DNA of 64,000 bases from Aeromicrobium wangtongii (GCF_024584515.1 NZ_CP102173.1:1-64000), one strand, 5' to 3'; shown: positions 1 through 13,911, counted from the stretch's first letter. The notes: generated by a model from the sequence alone, not told the origin. Numbers and translations: made by a program.

Positions 1-99
1 GCGAATCCGTCCAGTCAACACGCCGCCGGCCCCGGCATGGCTGGGGAATCCTGCTTGTCTTGCCGTTGCCTGCGCTGCTAGCGTCACCGCGTATTGAGT

Positions 100-165
100 T
101 TTTCCACAAGCATGGACGAAACCCTCGAGTTCCGATTCACATCTTGTGGACAACCATGTGGACAT
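100..165. promoter_or_regulatory. DnaA-box cluster upstream of dnaA
   Basis: Three 9-mers match the actinobacterial DnaA box TTGTCCACA: TTTTCCACA at 100-108 (8/9), and on the other strand TGTGGACAA at 145-153 (9/9) and TGTGGACAT at 157-165 (8/9). They lie directly before the dnaA ribosome site, which suggests autoregulation of dnaA by DnaA. Binding is inferred. Confidence 0.75.
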
Positions 166-180
166 GTCGGGAGGCATTGG

Positions 181-1653
181 ATGAACGACGGCCAGCAAGC
201 CAACTCCGACGAACACCTTTCGGAGGTCTGGCAACGCGCGGTCGAGACGTTGTCACCCGGGGCCAAGGTGTGGGTGTACTCCGCCAAGCCCCTGTCGCTG
301 CACAACGGCATCATGATCGTGGCGGTGCAGGACGACCTGACCCGCGCGCAGCTGGAGTCGCGCGTGCGCCCGGCCCTGGAGCACGCCATCAGCACCACGC
401 TCCAGCAGGAGACCCGGCTCGTCGTGACGATCGAGCCCTCGCTGATCGAGACGCTCCACAGGGAACAAGACGATTTGTCGATAAATCGACCTATGGCTGC
501 ATCGGTGGCCGCCCCGGAGCCGGACCTCGACGACGAGGATGACGACACGGGGGACGAGTTCGTCCCCAGCTGGGCCGAGCGGGCCACCGCCCCGCCGCGC
601 ATCGGAACCGTCGCCGAGGCGCGGCTCAACCCGCGCTACCTGTTCGAGAACTTCGTGATCGGCTCGTCCAACCGCTTCGCCCACGCCGCGGCGGTCGCCG
701 TGGCCGAGGCGCCCGGCAAGGCGTACAACCCCCTGGTCATCCACGGTGAGTCCGGTCTGGGCAAGACGCACCTGCTGCACGCCATCGGCCACTACGTGCT
801 GAACCTGTATCCCTCCTCACGCGTGCGCTACGTCAGCAGCGAGGAGTTCACCAACGACGTGATCAACGCGATCCGCGAGAACCGCACCGCCGCGCTGAAG
901 CGCAAGTACCGCGAGATCGACGTGCTGCTGGTCGACGACATCCAGTTCCTGGAGGGCAAGGAGTCGACGCAGACCGAGTTCTTCCACACGTTCAACGCGC
1001 TGCACAACGAGAACAAGCAGATCGTGATGACGTCCGATCGCCCGCCCAAGAACCTCACGACCCTGGAGGACCGGCTGCGCAACCGGTTCGAGTGGGGCCT
1101 GACGACCGATGTCCAGCCGCCCGACCTGGAGACGCGCATCGCCATCTTGCGCAAGAAGGCCGCCAACGAGAAGCTCACTGCCCCCGCCGATGTCCTCGAG
1201 TTCATCGCCAGCAAGGTGCAGACCAACATCCGTGAGCTCGAGGGTGCCCTCATCCGCGCGACGGCGTTCGCCAACCTCAACGGCACGACGGTCGACCTCC
1301 AGCTCGCCCAGATCGTCCTGAAGGACCTGATCGCCGAGGGGGAGGAGCCCGACATCACCGCCGGCATGATCATGGCGCAGACCGCGGCGTACTCGGAGTT
1401 CTCGATCGACGACCTGTGCAGCACCAACCGCAGCCGCAACCTGGTCCTCGCCCGCCAGATCGCCATGTACCTGTGCCGCGAGCTCACCGACATGTCGCTG
1501 CCCAAGATCGGCCAGGAGTTCGGCAACCGCGATCACACCACCGTGATGCACGCCGACCGCAAGATCCGCAAGCTCATGGCCGAGAAGCACGCGGTCTACA
1601 ACCAGGTGACCGAGCTGACCGCCCGCATCAAGCAGCAGGCCCGTCAGTCATGA
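181..1653 (+). CDS. dnaA: Chromosomal replication initiator DnaA
   Basis: DnaA binds DnaA boxes in oriC, opens the duplex and recruits the helicase. The 490-residue protein has an acidic linker (about residues 115-125), Walker A GESGLGKT near 189, Walker B LLVDDIQFL near 249, and the C-terminal DNA-binding signature DHTTVMHA near 449. The ATG at 181 is chosen because CGGGAGG ends six bases before it and the protein then begins MNDGQQANSDE; the open frame runs 29 codons further upstream without a ribosome site. A patch of codons unusual for this GC-rich gene (TTG, ATA, AAT, CGA, CCT) lies around 472-500 and overlaps a palindrome-like sequence described in the findings. The next gene is dnaN, after oriC. 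Confidence 0.98.
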   Translation: MNDGQQANSDEHLSEVWQRAVETLSPGAKVWVYSAKPLSLHNGIMIVAVQDDLTRAQLESRVRPALEHAISTTLQQETRLVVTIEPSLIETLHREQDDLSINRPMAASVAAPEPDLDDEDDDTGDEFVPSWAERATAPPRIGTVAEARLNPRYLFENFVIGSSNRFAHAAAVAVAEAPGKAYNPLVIHGESGLGKTHLLHAIGHYVLNLYPSSRVRYVSSEEFTNDVINAIRENRTAALKRKYREIDVLLVDDIQFLEGKESTQTEFFHTFNALHNENKQIVMTSDRPPKNLTTLEDRLRNRFEWGLTTDVQPPDLETRIAILRKKAANEKLTAPADVLEFIASKVQTNIRELEGALIRATAFANLNGTTVDLQLAQIVLKDLIAEGEEPDITAGMIMAQTAAYSEFSIDDLCSTNRSRNLVLARQIAMYLCRELTDMSLPKIGQEFGNRDHTTVMHADRKIRKLMAEKHAVYNQVTELTARIKQQARQS

Positions 1654-2098
1654 CCCGCGGATGGCCCGTCTCGGCCATTCACACCTGGGGACGAGTCTGT
1701 GGGAAACCCCACCCGCTCCGTGGACATCACCAGTCACAGTGTGAACACGATGTGAACGAAACACAGACATCCACAAGAACCTGTAGTTTCATCGTCTCCA
1801 GCCGCACATCTTGTCCACCGGCCGGAATGCTGCGATTGCACGGGCGAACCGGGTTCTCCACCGAATCCACAGACGCTACTACGACTACTACAGTTCTATT
1901 CATCGACAATTCCCGCCGAAGTCACATCGCGCCCTGTGTGTGGACAACGGTCCTGCGCACCCCAATGCGCAGCCACCCGGTCCGGCGCATCACCGGCTCC
2001 TCCGCTCCGTCTCCAGCACTTCCCCTGAGTACCTCCGCAGCGCCTCGCCGTGGCAGGATTCATCTCGACGGACCCCGTCATCCGAAAGGCCCCATCAC
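1654..2098. other. oriC: dnaA-dnaN intergenic origin region
   Basis: This 445-base gap between dnaA and dnaN is the usual actinobacterial origin position. DnaA-box-like 9-mers include TGTGGGAAA (1698-1706), CGTGGACAT (1719-1727), TTGTCCACC (1811-1819), TTCTCCACC (1854-1862), GAATCCACA (1863-1871) and a perfect TGTGGACAA (1939-1947). A less GC-rich stretch around 1872-1916 could be the unwinding element. No protein gene is supported here; the open frames crossing it are extensions of dnaN or chance frames. Confidence 0.88.
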
Positions 2099-3241
2099 GT
2101 GAAGTTCCGTATCGAGCGCGACACCCTCGCTGACGCCGTCGCGTGGACGGCGCGAAGCCTGCCCAATCGCCCCAGCGTCCCGGTCCTGGCCGGACTGCTG
2201 GTCGAGACGGCCGCTGACGGGCTCACCCTGTCCGGGTTCGACTACGAGACCTCGACCCGTGCGACGCTCCCGGCCGAGGTCCACGCCGACGGACGGGCAC
2301 TGGTGTCGGGACGACTGCTCGCCGAGATCGTGAAGTCCTTGCCGGCCAAGCCGGTCGACGTGTCCCTGGAGGGCACCAAGGTCCAGGTCGTGTGCGGCAG
2401 TGCGCGCTTCAGCCTCCAGACGATGCCGGTCGAGGAGTACCCGCAGCTTCCCGAGATGCCCACCGCATCGGGAACCGTCAAGGCCGAGGACTTCTCGACC
2501 GCCGTCGCACAGGCCAGCGCCGCCGCGGGTCGCGACGAGATGCTGCCGCTGCTGACCGGCGTCCGCCTCGAGCTCGAGGGCTCGACGATCTCGCTGATGG
2601 CGACCGACCGCTTCCGCGCGAGCCTGCGCGACCTGCAGTGGTATCCCGAGTCCAGCGACCTGTCGGCCAACGCCCTGGTGCCGGCCCGGGTCCTGCACGA
2701 GACCGCCCGGTCTCTGACCAGTGGCGGCGACGTCACGATCGCGGTGTCCTCCGGCGAGTCCGGCGACGGCCTGATCGGCTTCGAGGGCGTCGTCGGCAAC
2801 GGCACCCGGCGCACCACGACGCGGTTGCTCGAGGGTGACTTCCCGCGGGTCCGCCAGCTCTTCCAGGCCCAGGCCGAGACCGTGGCCTACGTCGAGACCC
2901 AGGCGTTCGTGTCGTCGGTGAAGCGTGTGGCACTCGTCGCGGAGCGCAACACCCCCGTGCGGCTGACCTTCTCCGACGGGCAGTTGCTGCTCGAGGCGGG
3001 CAGCGGCGACGAGGCCCAGGCGTCGGAGTCGATCGAGGCCACCATCAACGGTGCCGACATCTCGATCGGGTTCAACCCGACCTACCTCCTCGAAGGACTC
3101 GCGGTCATGTCCGATCCGGTCGTGCACCTGTCCTTCACGCAGCACACCAAGCCTGCAGCGATCTCGGGAGTTCAGGAGATCGGGGCCGACCCAGACGTCG
3201 CGTTCCGCTACCTGATCATGCCCGTCCGCCTGCAGAACTGA
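2099..3241 (+). CDS. dnaN: DNA polymerase III beta sliding clamp
   Basis: The ring-shaped processivity clamp for DNA polymerase III, loaded at primer termini. The 380-residue product starts MKFRIERDTLADAVAWTARS and ends in YLIMPVRLQ, the conserved C-terminal end of the family. GTG at 2099 is chosen because it gives the family-typical N-terminus (KFRIERDTL) and length; the frame is open upstream through oriC but that extension is not clamp-like. A weak purine run (CCGAAAGG) precedes it. It follows oriC and precedes gnd and recF, the usual order in this group. Confidence 0.97.
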   Translation: MKFRIERDTLADAVAWTARSLPNRPSVPVLAGLLVETAADGLTLSGFDYETSTRATLPAEVHADGRALVSGRLLAEIVKSLPAKPVDVSLEGTKVQVVCGSARFSLQTMPVEEYPQLPEMPTASGTVKAEDFSTAVAQASAAAGRDEMLPLLTGVRLELEGSTISLMATDRFRASLRDLQWYPESSDLSANALVPARVLHETARSLTSGGDVTIAVSSGESGDGLIGFEGVVGNGTRRTTTRLLEGDFPRVRQLFQAQAETVAYVETQAFVSSVKRVALVAERNTPVRLTFSDGQLLLEAGSGDEAQASESIEATINGADISIGFNPTYLLEGLAVMSDPVVHLSFTQHTKPAAISGVQEIGADPDVAFRYLIMPVRLQN

Positions 3242-3267
3242 ACCACTTCGAGCACAGGGAGAACGAC

Positions 3268-4191
3268 ATGCACATCGGACTCGTGGGACTCGGCAAGATG
3301 GGTGGCAACATGCGCACCCGGATGCGCAACGGTGGCGTGACCGTCATCGGCTACGACCACAATCCCGATGTGAGCGATGTCGGCTCCCTGACCGAGCTGG
3401 TCGAGCAGCTCCCGTCGCCCAAGGTCGTGTGGGTCATGGTCCCGGCCGGTGACATCACCCGGTCGACGGTCAGCGAGCTCATCGAGCTGCTCGGAGAGGG
3501 CGATGTCATCGTCGACGGCGGCAACTCCCGCTGGACCGACGACGAGAAGCACGCGGCACTGGCCGCCGAGAAGGGCATCGGCTACGTCGACTGCGGCGTG
3601 AGTGGCGGCGTCTGGGGCCTGGACAATGGCTACGCCCTGATGGCCGGCGGCACCGCCGACGACATCGCGAAGGTGCAGCCGGCCTTCGACGCCCTGAAGC
3701 CCGAGGGAGAATCGGGCTTCGTCCACGCCGGTCGCGTGGGCGCGGGCCACTTCTCCAAGATGGTCCACAACGGCATCGAGTACGCCATGATGCAGGCGTA
3801 CGCCGAGGGCTATGAGCTGCTCGAGAAGGTCGACATGGTCGACAACGTCACCGAGGTCTTCGACTCGTGGCGCACCGGGACCGTCGTCCGATCGTGGCTG
3901 CTGGACCTGCTGGTCAAGGCCCTCGAGGATGACCCGGGCCTGTCGAAGGTGCGCGGCTACGCCGAGGACTCCGGCGAGGGACGCTGGACCGTCGAGGCCG
4001 CGATCGACAACGCGGTGCCGATGCACACGATCGCCGCCTCGCTGTTCGCACGGTTCACCTCGCGCCAGGACGAGTCGCCGGCGATGCAGGCCGTCGCCGC
4101 GATGCGCCAGCAGTTCGGTGGTCACGCCGTGCGCGCCGCAGAGGAGAGGGGCATCGACGCGGCCGCGGCCGATCCCTCCGACCCGGTCTAG
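3268..4191 (+). CDS. gnd: 6-phosphogluconate dehydrogenase, decarboxylating (short type)
   Basis: Converts 6-phosphogluconate to ribulose 5-phosphate and CO2 with reduction of NAD(P)+. The 307-residue length matches the short GntZ/YqeC-type enzyme rather than the ~470-residue form. Visible features are the Rossmann motif [12 protein letters not shown] at the N-terminus, [30 protein letters not shown], and the catalytic-lysine segment [13 protein letters not shown] purine-rich ribosome site (CAGGGAGAACG) precedes the ATG. The stop codon shares one base with the recF GTG start, so the two are probably translationally coupled. The position between dnaN and recF is typical of actinobacteria. Confidence 0.95.
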   Translation: MHIGLVGLGKMGGNMRTRMRNGGVTVIGYDHNPDVSDVGSLTELVEQLPSPKVVWVMVPAGDITRSTVSELIELLGEGDVIVDGGNSRWTDDEKHAALAAEKGIGYVDCGVSGGVWGLDNGYALMAGGTADDIAKVQPAFDALKPEGESGFVHAGRVGAGHFSKMVHNGIEYAMMQAYAEGYELLEKVDMVDNVTEVFDSWRTGTVVRSWLLDLLVKALEDDPGLSKVRGYAEDSGEGRWTVEAAIDNAVPMHTIAASLFARFTSRQDESPAMQAVAAMRQQFGGHAVRAAEERGIDAAAADPSDPV

Positions 4192-5315
4192 TGCACGTAT
4201 CCCGGCTGGTCCTGCACGACTTCCGCTCGTACCCGCAGGTCGAGCTGGCGCTCGAGCCCGGCGCCACGGCGTTCATCGGCTCGAACGGTCAGGGCAAGAC
4301 CAATCTGGTCGAGGCGATCGACTACCTGTCCCGGCTCGACTCGCACCGGGTGTCGAGCGATGCGCCGCTCGTGCGGGCGGGGGCCGACCAGGCGATCGTC
4401 CGCGCGGACGTCGTCAAGGGTGACCGCACGGCCCTGCTCGAGCTGGAGATCACGCCGGGTCGCGCGAACCGGGCGCGCATCAACCGCGGCGCCCTGCCCC
4501 GCACGCGCGACCTGGTCGGGGTGCTGCGCACCGTGATCTTCTCGCCCGAGGACCTCGCACTGGTCAAGGGCGACCCGTCCGACCGGCGCAAGTTCCTGGA
4601 TTCGCTGCTGGTGCTGCGCACTCCCCGGCTGGCCGGGGTCAAGGCCGACTACGACCGCGTCCTCAAGCAGCGCAACACCCTGCTGAAGACGGCGCGCGGA
4701 CGCCGCAACGTCGAGATCGCGACCCTGGACATCTGGGACGAGAACCTAGCGCGCACCGGCGCCGAGCTCGTGGCCGCCCGGCTCGCGCTGCTGGACGCGC
4801 TGGCCCCGCACCTGATCGACGCCTACCAGCGCGTCGCGGCCGCCTCGGCGCAGGACCGCCGCATCGTGACGGCGACCTACCGGACGTCGATCGGCCTGTC
4901 GCCGGAGGTCCGCGACCAGGACGCGATCGAGAAGCTGATCCTGGAGGAGCTGGCCCGCCGCCGCGGGGACGAGCTGGATCGCGGCATCAGCCTGGTGGGT
5001 CCGCACCGCGACGACGTCGTGCTGATGATCGGCGAGCTCCCCGCCAAGGGCTACGCCAGCCACGGCGAGTCGTGGTCGTACGCACTTGCGCTGAAGCTGG
5101 CCTCGTTCGAGCTGCTGCGCGAGGACGATGACGACCCGGTGCTGATACTGGACGATGTGTTCGCCGAGCTGGACCAGGGCCGGCGTGAACAGCTCGCCGA
5201 GCTGGTGGCCGATGCCGAGCAGGTGCTGGTGACGGCCGCCGTGGCCGATGATGTTCCCGAGGGCCTGAAGGGTCACCGGTTCCGCGTCGCAGGAGGTGAG
5301 GTCACCCGTGAGTGA
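4191..5315 (+). CDS. recF: DNA replication and repair protein RecF
   Basis: SMC-like ATPase that helps load RecA at single-strand gaps. The 374-residue protein has Walker [10 protein letters not shown] near residue 30, the RecF signature LVGPHRDD near 270 and Walker [13 protein letters not shown] near 318. The GTG start overlaps the last base of the gnd stop codon. The 3' end overlaps the start of the following DUF721 gene by eight bases and carries that gene's AGGAGG ribosome site. Confidence 0.97.
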   Translation: MHVSRLVLHDFRSYPQVELALEPGATAFIGSNGQGKTNLVEAIDYLSRLDSHRVSSDAPLVRAGADQAIVRADVVKGDRTALLELEITPGRANRARINRGALPRTRDLVGVLRTVIFSPEDLALVKGDPSDRRKFLDSLLVLRTPRLAGVKADYDRVLKQRNTLLKTARGRRNVEIATLDIWDENLARTGAELVAARLALLDALAPHLIDAYQRVAAASAQDRRIVTATYRTSIGLSPEVRDQDAIEKLILEELARRRGDELDRGISLVGPHRDDVVLMIGELPAKGYASHGESWSYALALKLASFELLREDDDDPVLILDDVFAELDQGRREQLAELVADAEQVLVTAAVADDVPEGLKGHRFRVAGGEVTRE

Positions 5316-5790
5316 GGACGATCCGCTCGACCTGGCACGGCAGATCGCCAACTCCTACCGCGGCAAGGGCACGCCGGGTTCGCCCGGTCCGCGCCGGCGC
5401 AGCCGACCGGTCAAGCCCGCGCGTCCCCGCAACGAGGACCCCAGCACGATCGCGGACCTGCTCGGCGAGGTCGTGCGCAACCAGGGTTGGGCCGACAAGC
5501 TCGACGACCAGCGCATCTTCACCGACTGGGCCCGCATCGTCGGTCCCGAGGTGGCCCAGCACGCCCAGATCGAGGGCTTCCAGGACGCGATCGTGCAGGT
5601 CCGCGCCAGCTCCACGGCGTGGGCCACCCAGCTCAAGCTGCTCGCACCGCGCATCGTGGCCAAGCTCAACGAGGCGCTCGGTGACGGGACCGTGACCCGC
5701 ATCGAGGTGCGAGGTCCGCAGGCGCCGTCATGGAAGAGCGGCCCGCGCTCGATCCGCGGGGCCAGGGGCCCGCGCGACACCTACGGCTGA
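5308..5790 (+). CDS. DUF721 family protein, DciA-like helicase loader
   Basis: A 160-residue member of the DUF721 (DciA) family, found between recF and gyrB in actinobacteria. DciA proteins interact with the replicative helicase DnaB; that role here is inferred from family and position. The N-terminus is basic and Pro/Arg rich (residues 15-45). The conserved domain follows ([14 protein letters not shown], then [17 protein letters not shown] and [14 protein letters not shown]). GTG at 5308 is chosen because AGGAGG at 5291-5296 sits 11 bases before it; a GTG at 5296 is in frame but overlaps that ribosome site. Confidence 0.9.
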   Translation: MSEDDPLDLARQIANSYRGKGTPGSPGPRRRSRPVKPARPRNEDPSTIADLLGEVVRNQGWADKLDDQRIFTDWARIVGPEVAQHAQIEGFQDAIVQVRASSTAWATQLKLLAPRIVAKLNEALGDGTVTRIEVRGPQAPSWKSGPRSIRGARGPRDTYG

Positions 5791-5857
5791 CGACTCCTTC
5801 GTCGTCGTCGCCGCGGTTCGTTCCGCACCGCAGCCGGCCCGTGGTCACCCAGCGCGG

Positions 5858-5871
5858 GTTTCACGTGGAAC
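5858..5871. other. parS-like ParB binding site
   Basis: GTTTCACGTGGAAC matches the ParB site core GTTTCACGTGAAAC at 13 of 14 positions. It lies in the gap between the DciA-like gene and the end of the PAP2 gene, a typical origin-proximal location. A weaker 11/14 match lies at 6703-6716. Confidence 0.75.
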
Positions 5872-5873
5872 CG

Positions 5874-6668
5874 CTACTCGGCCGGGCTGACCGCTGCTGC
5901 CGTCACGACGAAGGCCGCGGTGGCGGCGCTGACCACGCCCAGCACCAGGCCGGCCTCCCAGAATCCATCCCAGCCCAGGACCGGACGCACGCCGATCGCG
6001 ATCAGGAACAACAGGGCGGCGGCGCAGCCGACCACTGCCCCGGCAAGGGTGCCGACGACCGGGACGGCCGTCCCCCGCAGGACGAGGGCGACCGCCGCGG
6101 TCCAGGCCAGGCTCACGGCCAGGGCCGCCACGACATCGGACGGACGGTGCCAGCCGGCCACGACGGTGGAGGCTCCGGTCAGCGTGGTGGCGAATCCACC
6201 GAGCAGGGCGATGACCGGTTTCAACAGCCGCGGAGCGACGAGCAAGGCTGCGCCGACGGCGCTGGCGACCACGGTGGTGTGGCCGCTGGGCAGGCTGTTC
6301 AGCGTTCCGAGGCCGAGGTCGGGACGTTCCAGCAACGTGTGCTTCAGCAGCTGGGTCGTGACGTTCGCCCCCGCGATCACGACGCCGGCGCCGATCGCCA
6401 GCCGGACGCGCCCACGCACGACGGCGACCACGGCACACCCCACGACGACCGCCACGATCGACCCGATGCCGACGTACCCCAGCATGCTCAGCACCGCCAG
6501 ACGGGTGTCGCGACCGGCCGTGACGGTGTCCATCGCCGACTGGTCCCAGGACTGTCCGCGCCGGGATTGCAGGGCAACACGCACCAGGACGACCATGACC
6601 AGGACGCCGGTCAGGACGGCCGTGATCGCCGGGGCGGTCGTCTCTCGGCGGGTGCTCGTGACGCTCAT
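5874..6668 (-). CDS. PAP2-superfamily membrane phosphatase
   Basis: An integral membrane protein of about 264 residues with several hydrophobic segments. The three phosphatase motifs are visible: KX6RP in KHTLLERP, PSGHT, and the distal His/Asp motif in GWHRPSDVVAA. The family dephosphorylates lipid phosphates such as phosphatidate or undecaprenyl pyrophosphate; the substrate cannot be read from the sequence. The start is uncertain: ATG at 6668 follows GGAGGA with almost no spacing, and an in-frame GTG lies at 6686. It is transcribed towards the DciA-like gene and away from gyrB. Confidence 0.85.
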   Translation of the reverse strand: MSVTSTRRETTAPAITAVLTGVLVMVVLVRVALQSRRGQSWDQSAMDTVTAGRDTRLAVLSMLGYVGIGSIVAVVVGCAVVAVVRGRVRLAIGAGVVIAGANVTTQLLKHTLLERPDLGLGTLNSLPSGHTTVVASAVGAALLVAPRLLKPVIALLGGFATTLTGASTVVAGWHRPSDVVAALAVSLAWTAAVALVLRGTAVPVVGTLAGAVVGCAAALLFLIAIGVRPVLGWDGFWEAGLVLGVVSAATAAFVVTAAAVSPAE

Positions 6669-6698
6669 TCCTCCACAGTGCCTCACGGCTCATCGTGA

Positions 6699-8882
<2,184 letters not shown>

Positions 8883-8897
8883 GGGACACACACCACC

Positions 8898-11452
<2,555 letters not shown>

Positions 11453-11456
<4 letters not shown>

Positions 11457-12247
11457 CCCAAGAATCTGAAGACTCGGGCTCCGTGCCCGGATCCAGCGCA
11501 GGTGACGCGGCGCCCACCCAGGCGATCCCCCGTATCGCCAAGCCGGTGACGAACAAGAAGCCGCCGGTCAAGAAGGCTCCTGCCAGCACGCCCCCGTCAC
11601 CGGCCAAGAACCAGTCGCCGGCCAGGAACGGGGTGCCGGCGGCGGGTCAGACCGACAAGGGCCGTCCGCGTGCCACCTCCGCCCCGGCGGCGAGTGGTTC
11701 GGACACCCAGCGTCAGGTCCGCCCGACCAGCGGGCCGACGGGACGTCCCCTGACGACGGCGGACTACGCGCACACCACGAAGGGATCGCCGGCGACGACC
11801 TCGGTGATCCCCGCGGTGAAGGACGTCCCCCGCGACCCACGACCGGCCACCGCGCCCCCACAGGCGTCCGCGGCCGGCTCGGGCCGGCGTGCGAGCCTGC
11901 GACTGACCCACATCGAGCCGTGGTCGGTCACCCGCCTGGCGTTCGCCATCTCGGTGGCGATGATGATCGTGGCCGTCGTGGCGGTGACGATCTTCTGGAT
12001 CGTCCTGGAGGTCGCCGGCGTCTGGGACCAGATCAATGACAGCTTCACGACGGTGCTCAGCGACGACAGCGCGAGCTTCAACGTGACGGACTACTTCGGG
12101 CTCGGCCGTGTCGTCGGACTGACCTTGGTGCTGTCGGCGGTCAACGTCGTGCTGATGACGGCGCTGGCCACGATCGGGGCTCATCTGTACAACTTGGCGG
12201 CCCAGCTCATGGGCGGCGTCGAGCTCACCTTCGCCGAGGACAAGTAG
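11453..12247 (+). CDS. DUF3566 transmembrane protein downstream of gyrA
   Basis: A 264-residue protein whose first ~145 residues are low-complexity (Lys/Pro/Ala/Ser/Thr). A DUF3566 domain follows ([25 protein letters not shown]) with two membrane segments, around residues 160-185 and 220-250. The family sits next to gyrA in actinobacteria and its function is not established. The GTG start overlaps the gyrA stop (GTGA). The disordered cytoplasmic N-terminus plus two-helix anchor suggests a scaffold, which is inference only. Confidence 0.85.
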
Positions 12248-12284
12248 TCAGACCCCCCGGTGTGGGTCCGTACAGCGGTGCGAT

Positions 12285-12290
12285 AGAGTT
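12285..12290 (+). promoter_or_regulatory. -10 element of tRNA-Ile
   Basis: TAGAGT lies about 12 bases before the tRNA-Ile 5' end. It fits the actinobacterial TANNNT -10 pattern and is the only good candidate in the short gap after the DUF3566 gene. Confidence 0.45.
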
Positions 12291-12302
12291 CATCGCTGTT
12301 GC

Positions 12303-12377
12303 GGGCGTATAGCTCAGCTTGGTTAGAGCGCTTCCCTGATAAGGAAGAGGTCCGAGGTTCAAGTCCTCGTACGCCCA
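12303..12377 (+). tRNA. tRNA-Ile (GAT)
   Basis: The acceptor arms GGGCGTA and TACGCCC pair, the anticodon stem CTTCC/GGAAG encloses CTGATAA, giving anticodon GAT, and the T-loop TTCAAGT is present. The 3' CCA is not encoded. It is followed by a micro-gene and tRNA-Ala, as usual near gyrA in actinobacteria. Confidence 0.97.
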
Positions 12378-12394
12378 CTGAAATTGGAGGTCGA

Positions 12395-12508
12395 ATGAAG
12401 AAGATCATCGCCCTCGGTCTCGCTGCCGCAGGTGTCTACTGGGCCCTCGGCAAGAGGTCGAACAGCAAGCCGGTCGACACGTGGTCGGCAGCGACCGACC
12501 GGGTCTGA
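12395..12508 (+). CDS. DLW-39 family micro-protein
   Basis: A 37-residue protein starting MKKIIALGLAAAG and ending DTWSAATDRV. The ending resembles the DLW motif of the DLW-39 family, small proteins encoded between tRNA-Ile and tRNA-Ala in actinobacteria. It has one short hydrophobic helix. TTGGAGG ends five bases before the ATG. The function is unknown. The strong ribosome site and the conserved position argue for a real gene. Confidence 0.8.
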   Translation: MKKIIALGLAAAGVYWALGKRSNSKPVDTWSAATDRV

Positions 12509-12524
12509 CCACCAGCACCAGCAC

Positions 12525-12600
12525 GGGGCCATGGCGCAATTGGTAGCGCACCTGCTTTGCAAGCAGGGGGTTCGGGGTTCGAGTCCCCGTGGCTCCACCA
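12525..12600 (+). tRNA. tRNA-Ala (TGC), CCA encoded
   Basis: Acceptor GGGGCCA pairs with TGGCTCC (one G-T pair), the anticodon stem CCTGC/GCAGG encloses TTTGCAA (anticodon TGC), and the T-arm GGTTCGAGTCC is present. The encoded CCA at 12598-12600 is also the first three bases of the terminator stem. Confidence 0.97.
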
Positions 12601-12654
12601 AAGACAAAACCCCCGCCGCCCCCGATCTTGGGGCGGCGGGGGTTTTGTCTTTGG
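12598..12654 (+). terminator. Strong intrinsic terminator after the tRNA genes
   Basis: Arms at 12598-12622 and 12630-12654 form a perfect 25-bp stem with a seven-base loop (CGATCTT). The core is a 13-bp GC stem flanked by A-rich and T-rich arms, so it can work in either direction. Confidence 0.93.
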
Positions 12655-12803
12655 TGATCAAGAGTGGTGACTCGAGTCGGGCCCCATCACCACGCCTGCG
12701 TCCACCGCGGCGAAGCCGCCCCGCCGCAGGCGTCCCGCAAGGGATCCCCGTGGCTCCCCCCAGCGTGGGCGGTCGGGTGGGTCGAGCAAGGCCCGAGATT
12801 TAC

Positions 12804-12828
12804 CCACACCTGTGCACACCCCTGTGGA
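12804..12828. repeat. oriC-like palindromic element, copy A
   Basis: The pattern is CACACCTG, ten bases, then TGTGGA, with facing TCCACA/TGTGGA-type half-sites. It lies between the terminator and the end of ltaE. It matches copy B at 22 of 25 positions and resembles 1680-1704 in oriC. The rest of 12655-12846 holds no supported gene. Confidence 0.6.
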
Positions 12829-12846
12829 AGATCACACGTATGTAAT

Positions 12847-13911
12847 TCACCCCCCGAGAACCCCCCGGACAACCCCCACGAACTCGTCCACATCGGCCTC
12901 GGTGGTGTCGAAGGCGGTCATCCAGCGCACCTCGCCGGTGGCGCTGTTCCAGTCGTAGAACGCGAAGCGCTCGCGGATGGCGTCGGCGGCCTCGGGCGCC
13001 AGGACGGCGAAGACCGCATTGGCCTCGGTGGGCTGGCTGAATCGCAGGCCGGTGATCTCCCCACGGGAGACCAGCTCCTCCAGCGAGGTCCGTAGCCGCA
13101 CCGCCATCGCATTGGCGTGGGTCGCCGAGCGGAGGTAGAGGTCGTCCTCGTAGAGCGCGAGCAGCTGGGCGCTGACGAATCGCATCTTGGAGGCCAGCTG
13201 CATCGTGAGCTTGCGCAGATACGTCAGCCCTTCGGCGACGGACGGATCGAGCACCACGACGGCCTCGGCGTTCAGCGCGCCGTTCTTGGTGCCGCCCAGG
13301 CTCAGGATGTCCACACCGGCTGCCGTCGTGAGCTCGCGCAGCGGCAGTCCCAGGCCGGCGGCGGCGTTGGCGATCCGCGCGCCGTCCATGTGCAGCGTCA
13401 TCCCGTGGGCGTGCACGTGGTCGGCGATCGCCCGGATCTCACGGGCGGTGTACCTCGTGCCCAGCTCGGTGGTCTGCGTGATGCTCACCGCCAGCGGCTG
13501 CGCGCGGTGCTCGTTGCCCCATCCCCAGGCCTGCCGGTCGATGAGCTCGGGGGTGAGCTTGCCGTCGGGCGTGTCGACGGTGAGCAGCTTGAGCCCGCCG
13601 ATCCGCTCGGGCGCCCCGTTCTCGTCGGTGTGGACGTGGGCGGTGCTGGTCGTCACGACGGCACCCCAGCGCGGCAGCATGCCCGTCAGAGCCACGACGT
13701 TGGCCCCTGTGCCGTTGAAGACGGGAAAGACCTCCGCCTGCTCCCCGAAGTGCCCGCGCAGGACCTGAACGAGCCGCTGGGTGTACGCATCGTGCCCGTA
13801 CGACGCCTGGTGACCGCCGTTGGCAGCGGCCATCGCGGCGAGCACCTCCGGGTGTGCGCCGGCGTAGTTGTCGCTGGCAAATGACCGGTGTCGGGCGTCG
13901 TGGAGACTCAT
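12847..13911 (-). CDS. ltaE: Low-specificity L-threonine aldolase family enzyme
   Basis: PLP enzyme that cleaves L-threonine or allo-threonine to glycine and acetaldehyde. The 354-residue protein starts MSLHDARHRSFASDNYAG, has the cofactor aspartate segment HMDGARIANAAAGLG, and the PLP lysine in SLGGTKNG. Length and motifs fit the beta-eliminating lyase/threonine aldolase family; the exact substrate is not determined. The gene stands alone, flanked on both sides by the oriC-like elements at 12804 and 13951. Confidence 0.9.
   Translation of the reverse strand: MSLHDARHRSFASDNYAGAHPEVLAAMAAANGGHQASYGHDAYTQRLVQVLRGHFGEQAEVFPVFNGTGANVVALTGMLPRWGAVVTTSTAHVHTDENGAPERIGGLKLLTVDTPDGKLTPELIDRQAWGWGNEHRAQPLAVSITQTTELGTRYTAREIRAIADHVHAHGMTLHMDGARIANAAAGLGLPLRELTTAAGVDILSLGGTKNGALNAEAVVVLDPSVAEGLTYLRKLTMQLASKMRFVSAQLLALYEDDLYLRSATHANAMAVRLRTSLEELVSRGEITGLRFSQPTEANAVFAVLAPEAADAIRERFAFYDWNSATGEVRWMTAFDTTEADVDEFVGVVRGVLGG

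Noticed and set aside
1811..2098. Upstream extension of dnaN through oriC
   Set aside because: It covers DnaA boxes and gives a non-clamp N-terminus; GTG 2099 fits the family.
2091..2104. CCATCACGTGAAGT at the dnaN start as a parS site
   Set aside because: Only 9 of 14 positions match; the core TCACGTGAA alone is not enough.
12655..12846. Reading frames in the gap after tRNA-Ala
   Set aside because: No ribosome site, no family, and composition does not differ from random GC-rich frames.
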